Notes under the pieces: generated by a model
What the model was told of the DNA's origin: nothing
What the model saw: only the letters and a program-made list of their open reading frames with translations
The model's database searches: none
Shown here: positions 23,016 to 34,143 of the stretch, one piece after another
How the letters are laid out: every line of letters begins with the position of its first letter
Position numbering within the stretch: the stretch's first letter is position 1
Made by a program: the position numbers and the translations under genes
Assembly (NCBI GenBank): GCA_019914995.1
Contig: CM034137.1
Location: 1,240,001-1,304,000 of the forward strand
Direction: 5' to 3'
From: Acanthochlamys bracteata
Taxonomy: Eukaryota > Streptophyta > Magnoliopsida > Pandanales > Velloziaceae
Length of the DNA stretch: 64,000 nt

Positions 23016-24416
23016 GTCATAGGAGTTGGAGGGTTTGGAGTTTGGACCCTTTAGTGAGCCATGTGGAAGAAGAGCTGCTTAGTTTGATGGGTAGGGAATT
23101 CAATGAAGGAAGTTATGTGAGTTGCAATGTCTCTATTAAACTACTCCTTCATGCATATGATAGTCTCTACGAAAATAATTTTTAGCTGAAAAAAGTGATT
23201 AATTACTTAAGTGAAAAGAACACACTCTATACGTCAACAACGTTTATGAAAAATACATACACGTTACAGATAAAAAAAACAGTAGTGCTATCCAACATAT
23301 AGAGTTATTATAAATAACTGAGCAAGCAATCCAACTAATTAACATGCGTTTTACGCTAGCTATAATTTTACCGTCTAAACATGTACGTTAATGTATGGTT
23401 GGATTATGGCGGTCGTTTTCATGATGAGTTATATGTTGGTTATAAACGCGGTCACTTCAACTTGTAATGCACATACTGTGGTTAGGACTTTGACATGTTA
23501 CTTAGAAGTGAAGCTCGCTGGAATTTAATTGGGATGAAATTATCCGTGGATAGAGAATAGGAATCAAGTTATGCCATGCAAAGGACTCGCACTAGTTTAG
23601 CTTTTTAAAAAGGAGAAAACTTTTTGAATCCAAAAATCTATGATAAAACAAAGCGTACTCAACTACACATTCTCTCCATGATCTGTTTTTTTTGCTCTAA
23701 GTTGAGTTTTTGAAACTAAATTTTTAAAATTGAATTACTTCAGAAATAAAATTCGAAAGTGAATTCAAATTTTGTATTTATTTGTTATTAAAAGTTAGTT
23801 TCGAAGTGAAAATTTTAATGTTTGAAGTAAAGGCAGAAAAATTTACTGTAGTTATTGTGTTTATTTTATTTGAAATGAGTTAGAAGTGAAATTTTTGAAG
23901 AAAACAAAAGAGATTCAAAAGTTGGTAAATACGCATCTGAGGATGAGTTTTATGCTTCTGAGGATCGGCAGCTGCACTACTGCAACTGCAGCTTATGAAG
24001 TTTTTATTAATCATGTATGTATCACATAAAAGTAAATCAGAGATTAGTAGAAAACATCTTTAAGTTTTTTTCTAATCTTAAAGCTTGTTAACTTTTGATT
24101 ATAATAAGTTGTGAAGATTGATTTAAAATGGCATGCGATCATTAATTAAGCTCTTAATTTAAATTATTTGCATGGTGGTGCATGGCCTGATGAATTGATT
24201 CCTTGGAAAGAAGCAACAATTTGTGCAGCAAATTGCATGCTTTCCCACGAAAAAAACAAAATTTTTTTAAAAAGCGATAATTATGAGGGCAATGCAACCA
24301 ATGAATGTTGCCTTGATGTTTATGTAAGAATCAGAATATATTCAGATTACATATACAACATACGCTCGCGATAGAGCATCCACCGTCAAGCTGACTTGAC
24401 CAAAATAGAAGTGTCA

Positions 24417-24617
24417 GGAGATATTTGGAGGAGTTTTTTTTTTATATTTTTTAATAAAGTTTTTATAATATTTTATAAAATTTAATAGTAAAAAATAAAT
24501 TTTATATTGTAAAATTTTTTTATAAATTATTTTTAATTTTATTTTAAAAAATAAAATTTATTTTCTAAAAATTTTTAAAAATTTTTTTTTTATAATAAAC
24601 ACTCTCAAAATATCTCC
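24417..24617. repeat. AT-rich inverted-repeat element (MITE-like), 201 bp
   Basis: The left end is GGAGATATTTGGAGGAGT and the right end, read on the minus strand, is GGAGATATTTTGAGAGTG: 18-base terminal inverted repeats with about four differences. The interior is A/T runs without coding potential. I could not settle a target-site duplication by eye. Confidence 0.65.
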
Positions 24618-25440
24618 CAGAAATCCCCAAACTATAAAGTTCCACTTGGGAGCTGCTTACTAATATTTTGCTCTCACTTTGTTTTTTTTTCCTCAAAAAC
24701 TTTCCTTCCATCTTACTTTTAAATTAAAATAAATAAAAAATTAAACATATTTTTTCTGCTAAAAATTTTACATTGAAAAGTTAAATTTTAAAACTAAAAC
24801 TTTACTTTTAAACTTATCTTTCATAACAAGTAAATACAACTAATCTCACATTCAAATCTCACTTTTAAGTAACTCATTTTTAAAAACTTAATTTCAAAAA
24901 CTCAACTCAAAATATTAAAAAAAGAACACGACATTCAGCTCATGATATAAAATATGTTTATTTTTTTGGGTAAAAAATTATCTCCGACTAATTTTTTTTA
25001 AATTTACTTTTGTAAGTTTAATTTTCAACAATTTATTGTTAAAAATTTACTTATGAACGAACAAAAATGCCCATATATCTATTAATGACTAATTTAAAAA
25101 TATATGTATGTGGCAGTTTTGACACTTTTACTAGTTCTTTTAAGAAATGACTCTTTGACTAGTTGATAAGAATTCGAAGAGTTTTATGAGCTGCAACATA
25201 CGGCCCATGTAGAAGCCTGCAATTAAATCAGCCCAGCTCATAATCCCTCACCCTACTGGGCCCACATTATTGCATTCCAAATGTCCCAAAATCAAATCAA
25301 ATCAAATAATAAGAATCCAGATCTCGCTCCACCGCAGTTCTCTCCGGCGGTTGTTAAACAGTACCAACCAACCACCATCTCTACTCTGCTGTCTCCTTCT
25401 TCTTCCTATCCATTGTGGCCTATCTAGAAGCTTCGATCCA

Positions 25441-27878
25441 ATGGCGCCGACGCTCAGCTATCTACCGTACTCCAAAGACGAGAAATCGAAGAAACTTCGA
25501 ACGCATCATCAACACCAGTTCCCAACACGTCCACCGCTGCATTTGGTTCTCTCCGCTGTGTTCTTGGTAGTTGCTTCTTTACTCGCCGTGTTCGCTATTG
25601 TAGTTTTACTCAGGCCGGAGAAGATTGTTGAAGTCCACGTGTTCCGGTGTGGTCGGTCGGAGGACACGCTTCGGACCTACGTGTCACGTAATCAGGGTGG
25701 TGGTGGAGCAGGGATTTCTGATAGACCGAAGCTGCTTGGTTTCGTTGGTGTTCAGACTGGATTTGGTTCTGCTCAACGGCGTGCTGCACTTAGGAACACT
25801 TGGTTTCCATCTGATCCTGATGGATTGCTCAGGTAATTGTAGATCAATCTGTTCTTATTTTTATATTTTTGATATATGTTACTAGTTGTGGTTATTGCTG
25901 GAATGGTCTTATCATTGTCATAGCATGTAGTATTTTTCTAGTGAATAAGATAGAAAGATGATATTTTGTGTTAAGGCCATCCGACCTTAATCCTGATAAT
26001 AAACTGCAGCAGTTGTTTTGGTTTCTTGAAATTAGTTGAATGCGGATCAACAAGTTGAATGTTTATGTGTTTGTATATTGTAGCTTGATGGTGCTGCTAA
26101 ATGTGCTGAAATTATGTGTCTGGCCTTGCAATGCCTTCTATTGATGGGTAGTGTCTTAGTACTGTGAAATTCTCATTTTGGTGCTTGGTTTTGCATTTCC
26201 GTTCCCGACTTTATTTGTGTTGACCGTTCCTTCTTTCAGTTTGGAGCATGCTACTGGATTAGCATTAAGGTTTGTGATCGGACATACAAATGATACGAAG
26301 AAAATGGAAGATCTTCAAAAGGAAGTTGATCAGTATCGTGATTTTGTGCTTATAGATGCTGATGAAGAGTACCTGAAGCTGCCTCAGAAAACGTAAGGGC
26401 CGAAGTAGTTACATTTTTATGTATGTTCAAATATCTTTTTTGGTAATTTGGTTCCTTAACTTTATCTAGGTTGGCATTTTTCAAATCAGCATACAAACTT
26501 TTTGATGCAGATTTTTATGTAAAAGCAGATGATGACATCTATCTACGTCCAGGTTAGAATTTTTCCGATTAACTATTTTTGATGCAAATAGTCCTATTGT
26601 ATGTGACATTTCTTCTACCAGATCGTCTTGCAATTCTTCTTGCTAAAGATCGGCCACAGCACCGCACTTACATTGGTTGTATGAAGAAGGGTCCTGTCAT
26701 TACTGATCCAAAACTGAAATGGTAAAAAGTTATCTAAACATCTTCTTACTATGAGCGACAATTTCAAGAGCAATGTCAATTTGCGATGCTCAACTCAGTG
26801 TACTCTTCTTAACTTCTCAAATGCCTTCATATTCACTTCAGGTATGAAAGTTCTGGCCATTTGATAGGGAGTGAGTACTTCCTGCATGCATATGGTCCTA
26901 TATATGCTCTATCTGCTGAGGTAGTAGCTGCTCTAGCTACTGCAAGAAATGATAGGTAACCTCCCATTTGCTTTGAAGCATGATTTTTTCTGTTTTCCAA
27001 TCCTTCTTTCATGTTAGAACAATCGAATGTTATGATAGAGTAAAATATTTGGATTGAACAATGAATGTATTTACATAGACATTGTGTACAAGCATATACG
27101 TAGAATACAATACATTGATATGCAGTAATGGTGGAGGAGAGTTACTTTTGGGTCTTCTTTCTTCAGTTTTGAATGCTTTGTGTTCCATGGACCTTCTTTC
27201 CACAATGCATGGACTGCAAATGGTTAATGCTCCTCCATTGAATTTTGTCTCGTTAACTTTAAAGTTCATTGGCAATATATCTTTTGTTAGCAACTAATGT
27301 GCATATTTTTCTTGTCAGTTTTAGAATGTTTAGCAATGAGGATGTCACCATTGGATCATGGATGCTTGCCCTGAATGTAAATCATGAAGACAATAAAGCG
27401 CTTTGTGATCCTAAATGCACACCTACATCCATTGCTGTTTGGGACATCCCAAAATGCTCAGGTATAAGGAACTTTCCTAGTCTTTTCTGCTAATTTAGTT
27501 TCAAAACATACAGAAAATAATCTGAAACCTATCTTGAATTCGAAAGTGTATTATTGTCCTCTAGGTTTTTCATTGAATTTGGTCCAGATGCCATTTAGAA
27601 GCACCATTAAGTCTTTGAGTGGTACCTGAGGTGATTTAGATGTTACTCGAAGATCTAACTTAATTCCTGTGTCTGTCTTGTTTGTCGTGAGCTTCATTCT
27701 GAATTCGAAGTTTGGAACTCTTGAGTTAGTATCTTAAGTTATAGTACTTCTGTGTTATCAGTTAATTAATATTTTTGAACTCTCAGGCTTGTGCAACCCT
27801 GCTAGTAGGATGAAGGAGCTTCATCATGCTAGTATGTGTTCCAAAAGTCCTACTTTGCCACCTGAGGATCTTGAATGA
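25441..27878 (+). CDS. Beta-1,3-galactosyltransferase, B3GALT12-14 group (GT31)
   Basis: Seven coding exons: 25441-25832, 26240-26392, 26470-26552, 26622-26721, 26842-26955, 27319-27461, 27787-27878; 358 residues. It is a type II Golgi membrane enzyme that transfers galactose in beta-1,3 linkage from UDP-Gal. A short basic cytoplasmic tail (to about 32) is followed by one transmembrane anchor (33-57). The catalytic part includes [20 protein letters not shown], where GT31 members carry RR/R(x)xIRxTW, then RNTWFP (118-123). The metal/UDP site is KADDDIYLR with DDD at 202-204. Later come GPIYALS and the EDVTIGSWM block of the acceptor region. The Cys-rich end ([18 protein letters not shown]) is typical of this plant subgroup. 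All splice phases join the family sequence without gaps. The precise acceptor is not known from sequence. The start is the ATG before [15 protein letters not shown]. Confidence 0.9.
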
Positions 27879-28966
27879 TGAGGTATTGCTGCCGAGGAAG
27901 CAATACCTTATTCACATACAAGGCTTCTACTGGACTAAAGAGTAATATAAGTGCTCCAATACACCTCACATCCTCCTAACCCAATCCCTGTGGTGCAGGA
28001 AAAGACTATACTGACTTAAAGCTTCATTCTGATATCCTTGCTGCTTTTGTGTGCGCACGTGATATTATAGCAGTTTCTAGCGGTTCAAAGGTAGCGGTGC
28101 TCTTACTGTCCTTTTTTACTGCTGTAAAAGATACATAGGCTTGGGTGTATATTTTGTTAGTGCACTGAAACAGTTTATCGTAATAATTGAAAAAGTAAAG
28201 CCACATGAGGCTTGAGCTGTACAAAATAACAATTAATATAATGAGTGATTCTTGTGTATGTAAATAGAGAAATACATGGATATATGTATTTTCTTCGAGG
28301 CGCAAGTTTTTTAAGGATTGCTCTATGCATGAAGGTTACTTAGTATAGCAGACTTGTGAGCTTGAAAGGTAGCATATTAATGTTAATGGCACTTTGCATT
28401 CTGTTTAAGAAAAAGAAGTGATGTTTATCATCTGAAACCTATAGGCAGTTGAAAAAACATCCAAACAAAAAAAAGACTTACAAGCAGTTTCACATTTGAT
28501 CTTGGCTTTACAGAAGAAGGTCATCTCATCCACCTATGTGCCGCACGCTTAAAGCATGGATCACATTCAACTCTAAGCATTAGCTTCACACATTATCATA
28601 CACAACAAAAATGCGTCACCAGGCATGAGCCAGGCAATTGATTATACAAATGATAATAAAGCAAGGCTTCCGCTTAAGCACAAATCATCATCCAAAATGT
28701 GCAAAATCAATAAAAAAAACCAAGTAATATAGCATGAATTTTCATCAGCAACTACTATTTAAGTGCTCAAGAGCTAGATGTTGATAGAGAACAACAATAT
28801 CTCATGTATGCAGTTACCAAATAAAAGCTAGTCGCAAGGCACATTCCGTAAGTGCTCAGAAAGGTAACAAAAAGTTTTCTGCGATCACAACGCTGATAAA
28901 TGTTAACAACAAACTAATGTTTTAAACTGCCAATGCATGGGTAGCTAGATGGGTTTATATATCAAC
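27879..28966. other. Convergent 3' flanks of galactosyltransferase and TMEM258 genes
   Basis: 3' UTR of the plus-strand gene on the left and of the minus-strand gene on the right. No credible ORF or RNA gene. The two genes both act in the secretory glycosylation pathway but use opposite strands and share no control region. Confidence 0.5.
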
Positions 28967-30581
28967 TCAAACATAGACACCGCAAGCCAGCAGCAAGAAA
29001 AGTGATCCAAAACCCTGTCACAGTTGAAGGCGCACAATGGTATTAGCATTTTGAAGAATACCTCACAAGAAGTAGTGGGCTTGAAGATAATTTTAATAGC
29101 CTGCTTACCAAGAAAACAGATGCCACAGATGCAGTTGCAATTTCTTTAGACAGGCTGCGGTTCCTCCTTGATGAAGTAGCTTCATAGCTGCCAGAATCAC
29201 AAAATAATTGTTAAGAAAATCTAGCCCCAAGCAAAAAGCAAAATTAGAAGGCATAACAAGTCAGCAACAAGTTTAAGTTTTACAATGAGGTCGAAGATGC
29301 TGAGTACTGAGGAGACAAGTTGATCAGTTTTAAGGACATTATGACAGACAGTGAGGATAGATTCAAAGGAACCGCAGAAAGCAGGAATTTAAGGATAAGA
29401 GCCTTACTCACCCTTCGTTTGCTACAAAATCTTAAAAGGTATAATTGAATTTTAAATTCACAAACTAACAATCTAAACTATCAGGACATGGATATACATG
29501 GATATTACAACTCACAAAAATTCAATCACAAAAAACTTCAGTAAACAAAATCAATCTAGTGGCCCTAAAGATATTTCCAGTAGACAAAATAGAATTTCAG
29601 AGAGTATGTATAAATTTCTAGTTTAATTCAAGACAAAGCACTACACAAAGCCACTAGTAAACAAAGCACTTCTCTTTGAACTCCCTCAATTTCAACATTG
29701 TCACTCTTTCCAAATGCAAACAAATAGACATAACAGATAGAATCACTACTCGTCAACTGAAACTTCATGATGACAACTTCATCCGATAAATTTTATATTC
29801 ACTTATTGTCCAGCGAGCTTTTTCTCATAAGTAACATCGTCTTCAATATTAGCCAAACGCCCAATTGCTTCTTCTAAACTATTTCATTACCTTCTCCAGC
29901 ATGAAGAATCAGGCATCTAGCATTGGATCACTCTTAAGTCCTAATTAAAAAATTTACAGAAACACGTAAAGCACAAATCAGTGAAAATATTTATCTCTAA
30001 TATCCATATAAGTTGCAGAGATGGACCATTCACATTGACCATCATGATGTTGATGAACCTTATTGAGTTTAGAAGAGCATCTGTTACAATTTTCAACTTT
30101 CCTATTTCAAAATTTTACTAGATATTAATCTAGAGAAATCAATTTTCATAAACCTGCCATGAAAAAATGCACAGAAATGATCAAACAAATACTCTATTGC
30201 AACAGCAGCACCACAGATCAAACTTCCACACAAGCATGCCCGCGCGGACACAAAATAAAAAGTTTCACAATTTTTCAGACATAAATCGACCGCGATGAAT
30301 CAACAAACTCTTCAACGACAGGTTAGATCTAAATCAACCAATGAAGAAAAATTAAAGAGAAATGGGGAGCATACATGAAGAACGAAGCAGTGAAGACGAG
30401 GCCGATAGCAAGCATGAAGACGGCCATCGACGGGTACCAGGACACAGGAATCGGGCTTGATATAGCCTTCGCCGCCTACATCAACAACAACGCAACGCAA
30501 CAACATATTAAAATCCCAAATCACACAACATAACAACAGCAGCAGTAATCACCAAATTCTCTGAATAGAACCTCTCACCAT
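28967..30581 (-). CDS. TMEM258/OST5-type oligosaccharyltransferase subunit
   Basis: A small gene too fragmented for ORF scanning. Four coding exons on the minus strand are 30581-30579 (only the ATG), 30475-30375, 29187-29109 and 29014-28967, giving 76 residues. TMEM258 (Ost5 in yeast) is a two-pass ER membrane subunit of the complex that transfers the N-glycan to nascent proteins. Matching features are a short lumenal N-terminus with PIPVSWYPSM, a first helix (MAVFMLAIGLVFTASFF), the conserved YEATSSRRNRSLSKEI loop, where animals have YEVTS, and a second helix ending GFGSLFLLLACGVYV, almost identical in pattern to the family end (GFGVLFLLL...GIYV). The first intron splits ATG from the rest (ATG|GTGAGA ... 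GTAG|GCGGCG) and the join reads MAAKAISSP. If that intron is retained, no useful protein results. Confidence 0.9.
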
Positions 30582-31715
30582 TAAAGAAGAAGAAGAAGAA
30601 GAACGGCTTCGATCTATTGATTTGTCGACCTACTGCTACTTCTGTTGCTGCTTCGTTCCCGGCTTCTGACCGGAAACGTGAAGCTAATCTAGCTATTAAT
30701 AAGGAAAGCCCATTAAACCCAACAACTTTTAATGGGTTTCTAAAGGTATGGGCTTACCCTTTAAACCGATAACAATAGAGGTCCTACAGTAGATACAAAA
30801 TGCTGCTTGTTCGCTATTAGCTCATAGTCAATTTCAGTTATGTTTTAGTTTATCAGCTAATAAATTATACTGACAAATTTTACTCGCTACACTCTTTAAC
30901 TATTTCGATAAACAGCTTTTTTATATAAATATTTTGAGGACTATTGGTAAACAAATGTAGAACTAAATCTTTGTTAACAAAAAGCATGATCGAATAATCA
31001 AAACATATATATGCTGTTTATTATCATATAAATTATAGAGCATTTGTTCTCCAGATTTGTCTTTGGTATTTGATCAGCAAAGATGAAGTAGGTAGATTAA
31101 GTCACACTACAATCAGAGACATATCTCATACTGCGAACTCCTTGCAGGAGAGCGGATTTTTTCAACTTCACTACTCTTTCAAGCATCCTGCAACAAAATT
31201 GACATTTTACACAACTAAGCTAATCAAATCCTAGAACACAACATGCAACTATACATTCAAAGCTTGTTAACTAATAACAAGTTCACTTATTTTTCAAGAA
31301 TTTTCTCTTCTACTGATCCACAATTAACGGATATTTTGAGGGAGATAATGTACTATAAATATCAAACCATTACCCCATTTACTTGCTAGGAAATCATCCA
31401 TGTCTTTAATTCTTTCGCCAATCAAGCAAGGTAAGAACATGACTAACTCTACTCTATGGTTTAATGGTCTGAAGTGAAATAATAGAACAGACCAATAAAA
31501 TAAGAATTACAAATTATCCTACAATGCTGACAAGCATGAAAGACAGGTTACAACCAGTAAACTCTCACATGTCTGTCTCTGTGCATGGTAGTAACAAACT
31601 ATGGGTACTCTATTTTGTATGCTAAACCTATCTAGGAAGAACGAAACAGAAACATTAGGATACTCCGGGCTGTCCATATATGACAAAGTTTGGAAGGTTT
31701 ACGTAGGTTGTAGGC
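30582..31715. other. Upstream flank of TMEM258 gene
   Basis: 5' UTR and promoter of the minus-strand TMEM258 gene near 30582-30750 (note the GAA repeat at 30585-30602), then non-coding sequence without recognisable genes up to a MITE at 31716. Confidence 0.5.
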
Positions 31716-34143
31716 AGAAGATCGTTTGGCATTACTTTTAAAATATTTATTATTTTAAATAAATATTTTATATTTAAAAATATTTTTTAATATTTTATTA
31801 AAAATATTTTAAAATTTAAAATTATGTATCTTAAAATTTATATATATATATAAATTTTATAACTTTAAGTTAAAAATTAAACTTATTTTTAAAAATATTT
31901 TTTATTTAATAAGCACTCTCAGATATAGTTGGCAGATCTGAACCGACCCGTCCGGATCTACAAATAGACCGTTTACGTATATAACCCGCTTTAACTCATT
32001 ATAACCCGTTATGACTCGTTCGGACCCGTTCAACTCGTCCGTCCGGGTTGAACCGTTCTGATATTTAAAAAAATTTTCAAAAAAAATCTAACTAATCAAG
32101 TAATCAGTCTAATAAATTTAATCTAAAAAATAACTCTAATCTTATTCCTAATCTTAATACCTACTCATTTACTCTCGACTGATCGAGTCGAGCTGCAGCT
32201 GCTCGATCCTAAATCCCTAAATCTATTTCATTCTCTTCGCTCTCCCATCTCCGACGAATTTGCTGCCGCTCTCCGATGAGTTCCCCTCTCCGGCTCTCTA
32301 TTATACTCTCGGCTCTCTACTCTATCTTTGCTCTCCGCCTCTGTTCGCTGCTGCACTCCATGCTCTCTGCCTCTGCTCGCTGCTGTCCAACACTCTCCCC
32401 TGTGCTTCGGCTCTCTACTCTCCGGCTACGCTTTCCTGCTTTAGGCTGTCTGCTTTCACCTCTCTCTCATTATCCGACAGCTGATTCGTTTCTCTGTCCG
32501 CTCTGCATAGAGTTTTTTCTTACTATGCAGTAGCTTACTGATTTGTTATGTATTTTCTTGGCAGTATGGCTTACTGGTTTGCTAATTTGTTTGATTTTTT
32601 TGTTGCTTGCCACTATGTCTTACTGGCTTATTATAGATTTTTTTCTTACTGGCTTGCTGCTAAAGTGGATTTGGGAGCATAATATTTAGTTATTTACAAC
32701 ACTTAACGATTTAACTGTAGAGAGTAGAGTGAGTGATTTTAATAGAGACATAGAGTTCTGTTTCTGTGTGTGATATGTACCTGCCAAGGCTTAACAGGCA
32801 ATTTTATGTTTTTTTTCTTGCTGTCAGCATAAAGTTTCTATGATTTTTTTGATCTGATGTAGCAGCATAGCAATCTTGTATAGTTGTATACATCATAGCA
32901 TAAGCTGTATAGCACTAGTTTGGCAGACTAAAATTTTTTTCTTGCTGCCAGTATAGAGTTTTTTTCTTACTGGATAGTGGCTTACTGGTTTGTGGAATTA
33001 CTAGTTTGCTAGACAGTGGCTTATAGCCTTATTGGCTTACTAACATAGCACTACTATGTTATTCTTGTATGTGGAATATTTTTTCTTGCTGTCTGACCCA
33101 GTATAAAATTTTTTGTATTATTTTTTATTTAGTATGACACTTGTATGTGGAATATTTTTTTCTTACTTTCAAACAGAACACAGAAATAGAAATCGGAATG
33201 TAAAAATTTCTTACACTAGTATGGCACTTGGATGCTTTTTTCTACCTGCCAGACACAGCATAGATTTCTTTACAGAACAGAAGTGATAAACAAATCCTTT
33301 ATTCCTTTGTTTCCTGCATGTTATAACATAGTTAATTTTTCCTTTACAAACTAGATTACTACAGCTTGCTGTCTTGCTGACTGATTAATATTTCTTACAT
33401 GTTATAATATTGTACAGATAGCAGTGGGGGACTGCTGACTGCCTGACATAGTTGAAGCCTTGAATTGAAGGTATTTCCTTTACCCTCATGCACAGCTGAA
33501 GCTTTGAAGAATAATTTATATCTCACAGCAAAACTGCAATGCTCTGAATGTTGTTAGAACTTGATAGTAATGTTGTTATATCTCCCATGCTTAATATAGT
33601 AAAAAAAAAAAAAAAGAAAGAGTACCTGATAGTCTACAAGTGAGCAAGTGTTTGTGTAGGAATGCTAGGCAGCAAGATGAATGGTGAATGATGTGTAATA
33701 CTTGCAGCAAGATGGGGTATATGTAATGTGTTGCAAGTAAGAAGCTCGCTTGCTTTGACTTGAAAATTCAGTGTAATGTGTTACACATATGTGTTGTCTT
33801 ATTTCATTGAATTTGAATATCATGTAACAAATTAACAATCAGTGTACTACAATTTGACTGTGAAAGTGTTAGCTATTTGACTGTGTAGTGAAAGTATTTT
33901 GACTGTAAAATGTTGGCCAATCTTATGTTATTATGCTATTACTGTTTGTGTTGTGTTATTTTATATCAAATCATAGCTTCACAGCTCAGTAGATCACAGC
34001 CAATCTTTTGAGTCTTTGACTCTTTTGTATTGTCATAGTGACTCGACGAGTACCCGGCGAATTGACTCGTGACCCGGCGACCCGGATACCAATCCGGATC
34101 GATTACCGGGTTGGGTCGTACAACTATGCTCTCAGAATCTTCT
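31716..34143. repeat. AT-rich MITE, split by a hAT-like insertion
   Basis: The left end begins AGAAGATCGTTTGGCATTAC at 31716. The right end, read on the minus strand from 34143, begins AGAAGAT (34143-34137) and continues TCTGAGAGTGCTTATTAAAT once the inserted element is skipped. The two ends are therefore inverted repeats with the AGAAGAT heptamer intact. The interior is A/T runs (31731-31915). Without the insert and one copy of its target duplication the element is about 215 bp. Confidence 0.6.
31924..34128. mobile_element. Non-autonomous hAT-like DNA transposon, 2,205 bp
   Basis: It is flanked by a perfect 8-bp direct repeat CTCTCAGA (31916-31923 and 34129-34136), the target-site duplication length of hAT elements. 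The ends are TATAGTTGGC and, on the minus strand, CATAGTTGTA, sharing ATAGTTG. Next to each end are GC-rich clusters of ACCCG/CCGGG motifs (31935-32055 and 34040-34117), as in hAT subterminal regions. The inside holds a CT-rich stretch (32220-32480), then repeated TTTTTCTTGCTG/CTTACTGG phrases. I find no transposase domain; ORFs at 32260-32533 are CT-rich low complexity. It needs a transposase from elsewhere. Confidence 0.72.

Larger units (their letters stand above)
22832..25440. other. Divergent intergenic region
   Basis: The ascorbate oxidase promoter lies on the left and the galactosyltransferase promoter on the right. In between is AT-rich DNA with one clear MITE-like element at 24417-24617 and diffuse A/T-rich repeat texture at 24700-25060. 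The ORF 24168-24374 does not resemble a known protein. About 25270-25440 is probably the 5' leader of the galactosyltransferase gene. Confidence 0.5.

Noticed and set aside
32260-32533. Two overlapping ORFs inside the hAT-like element
   Set aside because: They are CT-rich low-complexity sequence giving Ser/Leu/Cys runs, without BED-finger or hATC dimerisation motifs.
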